Positions 31,264 to 38,308 of a stretch of DNA of 43,522 nt are shown piece by piece. The notes under the pieces are model-generated. The model saw only the letters and a list, made by a program, of their open reading frames with translations, was not told the origin of the DNA and ran no database searches. The stretch covers positions 1 through 43,522 of the forward strand of contig DATLJF010000157.1 in NCBI GenBank assembly GCA_035539015.1, given 5' to 3'. The number at the start of each line of letters is the position of its first letter. Positions within the stretch are counted from its first letter, which is position 1. The stretch is from Stenotrophomonas_A sp035539015 (lineage in GTDB: Bacteria > Pseudomonadota > Gammaproteobacteria > Xanthomonadales > Xanthomonadaceae). Made by a program: the position numbers and the translations under genes.

Positions 31264-31857
31264 GTGGACAAGCGGATGCAATGGGGGCGTGGCGTCGCCA
31301 TGGGGTTGTTGCCGTGGCTGGTGCTGGTAGTGGCCACCTTCGGGCTGATCGTGGCCGGCTACTCGCAGTGGCGCTACCCCGTGGCGCTGCTGGGCGCGAC
31401 CGGCATCGAGCATGCGACCGCGTTCTGCCTGCTGGGGTTCGTCCTGCCCGGCGCGCTGGCCGCGTTCGCCGCACTGGCGCTGTTCGCCGCCGGTTCGGCC
31501 AAGCGCTCCTGGAATTATCGCGTCGGCGTGCAGCTGCTGTTCCTGTCCGGCCTGGCGTTCGCGGGCATGGGCCTGTTGCCGCTGGATCCCACTGACCTGG
31601 AAGGCCGCGCAACGCAGTGGCATTCGGCCGCCTGGTTGCTGTGGGAGGTGTCCTTCATCCCGGCGATGCTGGCGCTGGGTCTGGCCACCTTCGCGCGCGA
31701 CCGGACCCTGGCCTGGCTGTGCTGGGGCGCTGCGGCGGTGGTCCTGGTGACCGGCTTCGTGCCGCTGCTGCCGGCTCCGCTGGCGCAGCGGCTGGGCTTT
31801 GCGGCCTGGGCCGGCTGGTTCGGCCTGGCTGCCGCGCGCTGGCCGCCGCGGGCGTGA
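31264..31857 (+). CDS. DUF998 membrane protein
   Basis: A 197-residue protein with about six transmembrane helices (~12-32, ~48-70, ~80-105, ~120-140, ~150-170, ~175-192). The ATGIEHATAFCLLGFVLPGALA segment and the LFLSGLAFAGMGLLPLDPTDLEGRATQWHSAAW segment carry the family marks (GxxPxD...H...A). DUF998 has no proven function. The start is GTG at 31264, six bases after AGGAG, preferred over the ATG at 31276. Confidence 0.85.
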   Translation: MDKRMQWGRGVAMGLLPWLVLVVATFGLIVAGYSQWRYPVALLGATGIEHATAFCLLGFVLPGALAAFAALALFAAGSAKRSWNYRVGVQLLFLSGLAFAGMGLLPLDPTDLEGRATQWHSAAWLLWEVSFIPAMLALGLATFARDRTLAWLCWGAAAVVLVTGFVPLLPAPLAQRLGFAAWAGWFGLAAARWPPRA

Positions 31858-31984
31858 GCTCGGTTCGGCCTGGCCAGCCTTGCGCCCGGTAAGGGAAAGG
31901 GAGGCGTAGCGGTCAGGGTTTGGTCCCGCCTGCTGCACTGCGGTACCCTTTGACGCTTTGCGCCGTCGCGTCCCGACCGTCTCC

Positions 31985-34627
31985 ATGTCCTCCGCCGATA
32001 CCCACGCCTACGACCCGCAGCAAGTCGAATCCGCCGCCCAGCAGTTTTGGGACGCCACTCGCGCCTTCGAGGTCGACGAAACTTCCGACAAGCCGAAGTT
32101 CTATTGCTTGTCGATGCTCCCGTATCCGTCCGGTGCGCTGCACATGGGCCACGTGCGCAACTACACCATCGGCGATGTGATCAGCCGCTACCAGCGCATG
32201 ATCGGCAAGAACGTGCTGCAGCCGATGGGCTGGGATGCGTTCGGCCTGCCGGCGGAGAACGCGGCGATCAAGAACAAGACCGCGCCGGCGAAGTGGACCT
32301 ACGCCAACATCGAGCATATGCGTGGCCAGCTGAAGTCGCTGGGCTATGCGATTGACTGGTCGCGCGAGTTCGCCACCTGCCGGCCCGAGTACTACGTGCA
32401 CGAGCAGCGCATGTTCACCCGGCTGATGCGCAAGGGCCTGGCCTACCGCCGCAATGCGGTGGTGAACTGGGACCCGGTCGACCAGACCGTGCTGGCCAAC
32501 GAGCAGGTCATCGATGGCCGCGGCTGGCGCTCCGGCGCGCTGGTGGAGAAGCGCGAGATCCCGCAGTGGTTCCTGCGCATCACCGACTATGCGCAGGAAC
32601 TGCTGGACGGCCTGGACACGCTGGAAGGCTGGCCGGAATCGGTCAAGACCATGCAGCGCAACTGGATCGGCCGCTCCGAGGGCCTGGAAATCCAGTTCGA
32701 CGTGATCGACGCGCAGGGCGCGGCGGTCGAGCCACTGCGGGTGTTCACCACTCGCCCGGACACCTTGATGGGCGTCACCTTCGTCTCGATCGCCGGCGAG
32801 CATCCGCTGGCGCAGCACGCTGCCGCGCACAACCCGGCGTTGGCGCAGCTGCTGGCCGGGCTGAAGCAGGGCGGCGTGTCCGAGGCGGAACTGGAAACCC
32901 AGGAAAAGCGCGGCATGGATACCGGCCTGAAGGCCGTGCATCCGATCACCGGCGAGCAGGTGCCGGTATGGGTGGCCAACTTCGTGCTGATGGGCTACGG
33001 CACCGGCGCGGTGATGGCGGTGCCTGGCCATGACCAGCGCGATTTCGAATTCGCGCACAAGTACCAGCTGCCGATCCGCCAGGTCATCGCGCTGAAGTCG
33101 CCGCGCAACGCCGCTGAGCAGCAGTACGACGCCAGCACCTGGCACGACTGGTATGGCGACAAGACCCGCGAGCTGGAACTGGTGAATTCCGGCGAGTTCG
33201 ACGGGCTCGATTACTACGGCGCCTTCGAAGCCCTGGCCGAGCGCTTCGAGCGCCAGGGCCGTGGCCAGCGCCGGATCAACTACCGCCTGCGCGACTGGGG
33301 CGTGAGCCGGCAGCGCTACTGGGGCTGCCCGATCCCGGTGATCTACTGCGCCAGCTGTGGCGCGCTGCCGGTGCCCGAGGACCAGCTGCCGGTGGTGTTG
33401 CCCGAAGACGTGCAGTTCAGCGGCACCGGCTCGCCGATCAAGACCGATCCGGAATGGCGCAAGACCACCTGCCCGCAGTGTGGCCAGGCGGCCGAGCGCG
33501 AGACCGACACCTTCGACACCTTCATGGAGTCGAGCTGGTATTACGCCCGCTACACCTCGCCGGGTGCGCGCGACATGGTGGACAAGCGCGGCAACTATTG
33601 GTTGCCGGTGGACCAGTACATCGGCGGCATCGAGCACGCGATCCTGCACCTGATGTATTTCCGCTTCTATCACAAGCTCATGCGCGACGCGCGGCTGGTG
33701 GACAGCGACGAGCCGGCGACCAACCTGCTGACGCAGGGCATGGTGATCGCCGAAACCTTCTATCGCCAGAATGGCGATGGGTCCAAGGACTGGATCAACC
33801 CGGCCGATGTCGAGGTCCAGCGCGACGAGCGTGGCCGCGTCGTCGGCGCGACCCTGGTCGCCGATGGCCAGCCGGTGCAGATCGGCGGCACCGAGAAGAT
33901 GTCCAAGTCGAAGAACAATGGCGTGGATCCGCGGACCATGGTCGAGAAATACGGCGCCGACACCGTGCGCCTGTTCTCGATGTTTGCCGCCCCGCCGGAG
34001 CAGTCGCTGGAATGGAACGAGGCCGGCGTGGACGGCATGTCGCGCTTCCTGCGCCGGCTGTGGACGCAGGTGGAGCGGCACGCCGACGCCGGCCCCGTGG
34101 ATGCCCTGGAGGTGGCTGCGCTGGACAGTGCGCAGAAGGCGATGCGCCGCAAGACCCACGAAACCATCGGCAAGGTCGGCGATGACTACGGGCGCCGGCA
34201 CAGCTTCAACACCGCCATTGCCGCGGTGATGGAACTGTCCAACACCCTGGCCAAGTTCGAGGACGACAGCGCCGCTGGCCGCGCCGTCCGCCAGGAGGCA
34301 CTGGAAGCGATGGTGCTGCTGCTCAACCCGATCACCCCGCATGCCAGCCACGCGTTGTGGCAGGTGCTGGGCCATCGCCAGACCCTGCTGGAAGACCTGC
34401 GCTTCCCGCAGGTGGATACCGCCGCGCTGGTGCGCGATGCCCTGACCCTGGCGGTGCAGGTCAATGGCAAGCTGCGCGGCACGATCGAGGTCGCGGCCGA
34501 CGCCGGGCGCGAGCAGATCGAGGCGCTGGCGCAGGCCGAGCCGAACACGGCGCGGTTCCTGGAAGGGCTGAGCGTGCGCAAGGTCATCATCGTGCCCGGC
34601 AAGATCGTCAACATCGTCGCCGCCTGA
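31985..34627 (+). CDS. leuS: Leucyl-tRNA synthetase
   Basis: An 880-residue class I synthetase that charges tRNA-Leu. The HIGH motif is HMGH (residues 53-56, in PYPSGALHMGHVRNYT) and KMSKS is at 638-642 (EKMSKSKNNG). The CP1 editing domain (~225-415) contains TTRPDTLMGVTFVSIAGEHP (the Thr-rich editing motif) and GYGTGAVMAVPGHDQRDFEF with the conserved editing Asp. A leucine-specific zinc-like Cys pair, YCASCGALPVP, precedes KMSKS, and CPQCGQ supplies the second half. Length matches bacterial LeuRS. It heads the cluster with lptE and holA. Confidence 0.98.
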   Translation: MSSADTHAYDPQQVESAAQQFWDATRAFEVDETSDKPKFYCLSMLPYPSGALHMGHVRNYTIGDVISRYQRMIGKNVLQPMGWDAFGLPAENAAIKNKTAPAKWTYANIEHMRGQLKSLGYAIDWSREFATCRPEYYVHEQRMFTRLMRKGLAYRRNAVVNWDPVDQTVLANEQVIDGRGWRSGALVEKREIPQWFLRITDYAQELLDGLDTLEGWPESVKTMQRNWIGRSEGLEIQFDVIDAQGAAVEPLRVFTTRPDTLMGVTFVSIAGEHPLAQHAAAHNPALAQLLAGLKQGGVSEAELETQEKRGMDTGLKAVHPITGEQVPVWVANFVLMGYGTGAVMAVPGHDQRDFEFAHKYQLPIRQVIALKSPRNAAEQQYDASTWHDWYGDKTRELELVNSGEFDGLDYYGAFEALAERFERQGRGQRRINYRLRDWGVSRQRYWGCPIPVIYCASCGALPVPEDQLPVVLPEDVQFSGTGSPIKTDPEWRKTTCPQCGQAAERETDTFDTFMESSWYYARYTSPGARDMVDKRGNYWLPVDQYIGGIEHAILHLMYFRFYHKLMRDARLVDSDEPATNLLTQGMVIAETFYRQNGDGSKDWINPADVEVQRDERGRVVGATLVADGQPVQIGGTEKMSKSKNNGVDPRTMVEKYGADTVRLFSMFAAPPEQSLEWNEAGVDGMSRFLRRLWTQVERHADAGPVDALEVAALDSAQKAMRRKTHETIGKVGDDYGRRHSFNTAIAAVMELSNTLAKFEDDSAAGRAVRQEALEAMVLLLNPITPHASHALWQVLGHRQTLLEDLRFPQVDTAALVRDALTLAVQVNGKLRGTIEVAADAGREQIEALAQAEPNTARFLEGLSVRKVIIVPGKIVNIVAA

Positions 34628-34753
34628 GGGTGGCGAGGGCGTGCGCGCGGCGACCTCAAGCCGCGTTCACGCCGGATCGGGCAGCCTTGGCGCAGCCCGC
34701 TCGCAGCCCGCATCCGGGTTGCCGCCCTTCGCCCGCTGCCCCAGACTGTCTCC

Positions 34754-35350
34754 ATGACCCGAGTCCCGCACACGTTCCTCCTCGCACTCGTCCTGACCCT
34801 GGGCCTGAGCGCCTGCGGCTTCCACCTGCGCAACAAGCTCAGCCTGCCGGCGGACACGCCGGCGGTGAAGGTGCAATCGGCCGCGCCCTACAGCGAATTG
34901 GTCAAGATACTCAACCGCGGCCTGGTCGCGGCCGGCGCCACTTTGGCCGATGAAGATGCCAAGACCGGCTTTGCCACGCTGCAGGTGCTGTCCGAGCGCT
35001 GGGGCGACCTGCCGATCGCGATCGACGCAGAAGGCCGTGCGCAGGAATACAGCCTGCGCTACGCGGCGATCTTCACCCTGCTGCGTGCCGATGGCACGGT
35101 GCTGGTGCCGCAGCAGGTGATCGAGCTGTCGCGCGACTACGTTTCGCCGCCGCAGGACGCCACGGGTACCGCGACCGAGCGCGAGATCCTGGCCACCGAG
35201 CTGCGCCGCGACATGGCCGCCTCGATGCTGCGCCGGATCGACAGCGTGGTGCGTGCGCGCCTGGAGCACGGGCAAGGCCTGGAGAGCCCGGGCGCGCCGG
35301 TACCGGCGCCGACCCCGTCGCCTGCGCCCGTGCAGCCGCCGGTGCAGTGA
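34754..35350 (+). CDS. lptE: LPS-assembly lipoprotein LptE
   Basis: A 198-residue lipoprotein. The signal ends LGLSAC with Cys21 as lipidation site, followed by GFHLRNKLSLPADTPAVKVQ, a hallmark of LptE. It forms the plug of the LptD channel that inserts lipopolysaccharide into the outer membrane. The strand/helix pattern (YSELVKILNRGLVAAGATLA, ATEREILATELRRDMAASML) matches the family. A Pro-rich tail (APVPAPTPSPAPVQPP) is longer than in E. coli. It lies between leuS and holA, as in most gammaproteobacteria. Confidence 0.95.
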   Translation: MTRVPHTFLLALVLTLGLSACGFHLRNKLSLPADTPAVKVQSAAPYSELVKILNRGLVAAGATLADEDAKTGFATLQVLSERWGDLPIAIDAEGRAQEYSLRYAAIFTLLRADGTVLVPQQVIELSRDYVSPPQDATGTATEREILATELRRDMAASMLRRIDSVVRARLEHGQGLESPGAPVPAPTPSPAPVQPPVQ

Positions 35351-35385
35351 GCGCGCCTGCGCGCTGCCGCTGACGCCCGCCGCCC

Positions 35386-36420
35386 ATGGAACTTCGCCCC
35401 GAACAGCTCGCCAGCCAGAGCGGCCAGCCGTTGCAGCCGGTCTACCTGATTGCCGGCCCTGAAACCTTGCGCGTGCTGGAAGCGGCCGACGCCATCCGCG
35501 CCCGCGCGCGCGCCGATGGCATTGGCGAACGCGAAGTATTCGATGCCGATGGCCGCGATTTCGACTGGAACCAGCTCGAACAGAGCTTCAACGCGCCGAG
35601 CTTGTTCAGCGCACGGCGCCTGGTGGAAGTACGCCTGCCCAGCGGCAAGCCGGGCAAGGAGGGCGCCGAGGTCATCAGCGGCTTCTGCGCCAATCCGCCG
35701 CCGGACGTGGTGTTGTTGATCACCGCCAACGATTGGAGCAAGGCGCACCACGGCAAGTGGGCCGACGCCATCGCCCGTCTTGGCACGATTGCCGTGGCCT
35801 GGGCGATCAAGCCACACGAATTGCCGGAATGGATCGAGCGCCGACTGCGCGCCAAGGGCCTGCGCGCCGATGCCGATGCGGTGCAGCGCTTGAGCGAGCG
35901 GGTGGAGGGCAACCTGCTCGCCGCCGCGCAGGAAATCGACAAGCTGGCATTACTCACCGATGGCCAGGCCCTGGACCTGGCGGCGATGGAATCGCTGGTG
36001 GCCGACGCGGCGCGCTACGACGTGTTCCGGCTGGCCGAGGCGACCTTGTCGGGGCAGCCGGCCGCGGTCGGACGCATGCTCGCCGGCTTGCGCGGCGAGG
36101 GCGAGGCGGTGGCCGGGTTGATGCCGATCCTGATCAAGGAACTGCTGCGCACCGCCGCGCTGGCGCGGGTGCAGGCGCGTGGCGGCAATCTGGGCGGCGA
36201 GATGAAGGCGCAGGGCATCTGGGAGTCGCGCCAGGCGCCGTTCAAGCGCGCGCTGGCGCGGCATGCCGAACCGCGGCGCTGGGAGCGATTCGTCGCCGAG
36301 GCGTCGAAAGTCGACCGCATCGCCAAGGGCCGCGGCGATGGTGATGCCTGGGTGGCGCTGGAGCGCTTGCTGCTGGCGGTGGCAGAGGCGCGCGCCGTGC
36401 GCCTGCTCGTGGCAGGCTGA
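35386..36420 (+). CDS. holA: DNA polymerase III delta subunit
   Basis: A 344-residue clamp-loader subunit that opens the beta sliding clamp. It begins LRPEQLASQSGQPLQPVYLIAGPETLRVLEA (the AAA+-like domain without Walker A, as is normal for delta). FDADGRDFDWNQLEQSFNAPSLFSARRLVEVRLP follows, then VLLITANDWSKAHHGKWADA, the helical domain WIERRLRAKGLRADADAVQRL, and the C-terminal collar (~215-340). Length and order are typical. It is placed 35 bases after lptE and 13 bases before nadD. Confidence 0.95.
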   Translation: MELRPEQLASQSGQPLQPVYLIAGPETLRVLEAADAIRARARADGIGEREVFDADGRDFDWNQLEQSFNAPSLFSARRLVEVRLPSGKPGKEGAEVISGFCANPPPDVVLLITANDWSKAHHGKWADAIARLGTIAVAWAIKPHELPEWIERRLRAKGLRADADAVQRLSERVEGNLLAAAQEIDKLALLTDGQALDLAAMESLVADAARYDVFRLAEATLSGQPAAVGRMLAGLRGEGEAVAGLMPILIKELLRTAALARVQARGGNLGGEMKAQGIWESRQAPFKRALARHAEPRRWERFVAEASKVDRIAKGRGDGDAWVALERLLLAVAEARAVRLLVAG

Positions 36421-36433
36421 GCGCAGCGCGGCG

Positions 36434-37117
36434 ATGCACGCCCCGCATGCCGAGCAGGGCCTGGTGCTGTGCTACGGCGGTACCTTCGATCCCATCCACG
36501 ACGGCCACCTGGCCATCGCGCGCGCCGCCCGCGACGCCTTCGAGGTGCCGGTGGCACTGATACCGGCGGCCGACCCGCCGCATCGCGCGCCACCGGGCGC
36601 CAATGCCGCGCAGCGGGCACACATGATCTCCTTGGCCATCGCCGGCGAACCGGGCCTGCGCCTGGACCTGCGCGAGTTGCGGCGGGCGCAGCGCCTGGAC
36701 CGGCCGTCCTACACCTACGACACGTTGCAGGAGCTGCGCCACGAGCATGGGCCGGCGCGCCCAATCGCCTGGCTGCTCGGGGCCGACAGTTTCGTTGGCC
36801 TGCCGCAGTGGCATCGCTGGAAGGAACTGGGCGGGTTGGCGCACCTGGTCATCGCCGAGCGTCCCGGCAGCGCCCTGGACGCGGCGTTGCCGCCGGCGCT
36901 GGCAGCCTGGGCGCAGGGCCGCTGGGCTGAATCGGCGCAGGTGCTGGCGCAGGAGCCGAGCGGGCGCTTGTGGAGGCTGCAGCAGCCGCTGCGTGACGAG
37001 TCGGCCAGCCAGGTGCGCCGCGCGATCGCCGAAGGCGGTGATGGCCGGGCCTGGCTGCCGCCGGCGGTGGCCGAGTTCATTGCGGCCGAGCACCTGTACG
37101 CCATGCCTGCCAGCTGA
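36434..37117 (+). CDS. nadD: Nicotinate-nucleotide adenylyltransferase
   Basis: A 227-residue enzyme joining nicotinate mononucleotide and ATP to make deamido-NAD. The nucleotidyltransferase motif GGTFDPIHDGHL (residues 15-26, with the two key His) is complete, and the C-terminal ISSTxxR-like motif reads ESASQVRRAIAEGG. The PHRAPPGANAAQRAHMISLA stretch and the WLLGADSFVGLPQWHRWKEL stretch are diagnostic of NadD. The ATG at 36434 lies 13 bases after holA, so they are co-transcribed. Confidence 0.96.
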   Translation: MHAPHAEQGLVLCYGGTFDPIHDGHLAIARAARDAFEVPVALIPAADPPHRAPPGANAAQRAHMISLAIAGEPGLRLDLRELRRAQRLDRPSYTYDTLQELRHEHGPARPIAWLLGADSFVGLPQWHRWKELGGLAHLVIAERPGSALDAALPPALAAWAQGRWAESAQVLAQEPSGRLWRLQQPLRDESASQVRRAIAEGGDGRAWLPPAVAEFIAAEHLYAMPAS

Positions 37118-37140
37118 ACGCGCCAGCGACGCCATTTGCC

Positions 37141-37146
37141 TATAAT
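37141..37146 (+). promoter_or_regulatory. Possible -10 element of rsfS
   Basis: A perfect TATAAT lies between nadD and rsfS, 28 bases before the rsfS start. I see no good TTGACA-like -35 at 16-18 bases upstream, so promoter activity is only suggested by the exact hexamer in GC-rich DNA. Confidence 0.4.
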
Positions 37147-37174
37147 TCGCCGCATTCCCCTCGAGTTGCCCGCT

Positions 37175-37582
37175 TTGACCAGCCAAGCCCAAGTCATCAA
37201 GACCCGCATCCCCACCCCGCCGCCGGCACTGCCGCTGCTGCTTTCCACGGTTCGCGATGCGCTCGCCGAGCTCAAGGGCAAGGACGTGGTCGAGATCGAC
37301 GTTCGCGGCAAGTCCAGCGTGGCCGACTTCATGGTGGTGGTCTCGGGTACTTCGACCCGCCATGTGAAGTCGATTGCCGATGAGGTAGTGAAGTTCGCCA
37401 AGCGCCTGGACCTGATGCCGTTGGGCGTGGAAGGCGAGCGCGAGGCGGAGTGGATCCTGGTGGACCTGGGCGATGTCATCGTCCACGTGATGCTGCCGCG
37501 GGTGCGCGAGTTCTATGCGCTGGAGCGGTTGTGGACGGTGGGCGACCAGCGTCCGGTCGATCTCGAAGACGAAGACGAGTGA
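37175..37582 (+). CDS. rsfS: Ribosomal silencing factor RsfS
   Basis: A 135-residue protein that binds L14 and blocks joining of ribosomal subunits when nutrients run low. The core is ELKGKDVVEIDVRGKSSVAD, then FMVVVSGTSTRHVKSIADEV, PLGVEGEREAEWILVDLGDV and IVHVMLPRVREFYALERLW, all diagnostic of RsfS. The start is TTG at 37175; no ATG is available, and the reading TSQAQVIKTRIPTPPPALP matches the N-terminal extension I recall for xanthomonad RsfS. A more upstream TTG (37136) overlaps the TATAAT and is unlikely. rlmH follows 19 bases downstream. Confidence 0.94.
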   Translation: MTSQAQVIKTRIPTPPPALPLLLSTVRDALAELKGKDVVEIDVRGKSSVADFMVVVSGTSTRHVKSIADEVVKFAKRLDLMPLGVEGEREAEWILVDLGDVIVHVMLPRVREFYALERLWTVGDQRPVDLEDEDE

Positions 37583-37601
37583 TCGCGGCGGTGCCGCGGC
37601 G

Positions 37602-38072
37602 ATGAAGGCGCGGCTGGTGGCCACTGGCGAGCGTGCGCCGGCGTGGGTGGCGCAGGGGTTTGCCGAGTATCAGAAGCGGTTGTCGCACTGGTTGCCGCTG
37701 GAATTGGTGGAGATCGAGCCCGGTCTGCGTGGCAAGGGCCGCGATGGGCAGCGGGCGATCGATGATGAGGGCCGGCGGGTGTTGGCGGCGTTGCCGAAGC
37801 AGCCGTATGTGGTGGCGCTGGATGTGCCGGGCAAGCCGTACAGTTCAGAGCAGCTGGCACAGCGGATGGAACATTGGCGCACGTTGGGGCGCGATCTTGC
37901 GTTCTTGATCGGCGGCCCCGAGGGGCATGCGGCGGATGTGCTGAAGGTGGCCGATGAGCGTTGGTCGCTGGGGCCGTTGACGTTGCCACATATGTTGGTG
38001 CGGTTGGTGGTGGCCGAGCAGTTGTATCGGGCTGCGGCTATGTTGGCTAATCATCCTTATCATCGGGCCTAA
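37602..38072 (+). CDS. rlmH: 23S rRNA (pseudouridine1915-N3)-methyltransferase RlmH
   Basis: A 156-residue SPOUT-class enzyme methylating pseudouridine 1915 in helix 69. The C-terminal trefoil knot is intact: DLAFLIGGPEGHAADVLKVA, then LGPLTLPHMLVRLVVAEQLYRAAAMLANHPYHR, nearly invariant in the family. Length equals the E. coli enzyme within one residue. The last 39 sense codons contain only two NNC codons, far below neighbouring genes, although the protein is fully conserved. The nested-hairpin copy B begins about 25 bases after the stop. Confidence 0.97.
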   Translation: MKARLVATGERAPAWVAQGFAEYQKRLSHWLPLELVEIEPGLRGKGRDGQRAIDDEGRRVLAALPKQPYVVALDVPGKPYSSEQLAQRMEHWRTLGRDLAFLIGGPEGHAADVLKVADERWSLGPLTLPHMLVRLVVAEQLYRAAAMLANHPYHRA

Positions 38073-38093
38073 AGCGGTACGGCGCGAGTTGGT

Positions 38094-38214
38094 CGCGCGG
38101 CGTCCGGGGGCAAACCCTTTCCGGGACACGCCGTGAACCCATCCTTGGGGGCTAATCGGCGACATCCTTGTCGCCGATTGTCCCGGAAAGGGTTTGCCCC
38201 CGGACGCCCGATGG
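38094..38214. repeat. Nested-hairpin dispersed element, copy B
   Basis: A perfect 29-bp stem (38100-38128 with 38179-38207) encloses a 26-base spacer and the hairpin ATCGGCGACA-TCCT-TGTCGCCGAT (38155-38178). Relative to copy A the spacer and inner hairpin differ at three bases and the stem at five positions per arm, each change matched on the other arm. Flanks GCGCGGC and CCGATGG are the same as in A. It lies between rlmH and the receptor terminator. Confidence 0.92.
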
Positions 38215-38238
38215 TTCTGCTCGCGGGTGAGGGAAGAG

Positions 38239-38284
38239 AAAAAAGAAAAAAATCAAAAAAAGCCCGGGCATTGCTGCCCGGGCT
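38239..38284 (-). terminator. Intrinsic terminator of the TonB receptor gene
   Basis: Read on the minus strand, a perfect 10-bp stem (AGCCCGGGCA and TGCCCGGGCT, loop GCAA) is followed by a long T-rich run (complement of the A-rich 38239-38260). It lies 25 bases past the receptor stop. This is the clearest rho-independent terminator in the window. Confidence 0.95.
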
Positions 38285-38308
38285 GCAACAACACACCCCT
38301 GTGTTTTC

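Noticed and set aside
31913..34375. 820-codon open frame opposite leuS
   Set aside because: Shadow of leuS; low-complexity His/Gln/Arg-rich product with no recognisable motif.
37136..37174. Upstream TTG start for rsfS
   Set aside because: It overlaps the TATAAT and would add 13 residues not expected in RsfS; the TTG at 37175 fits better.
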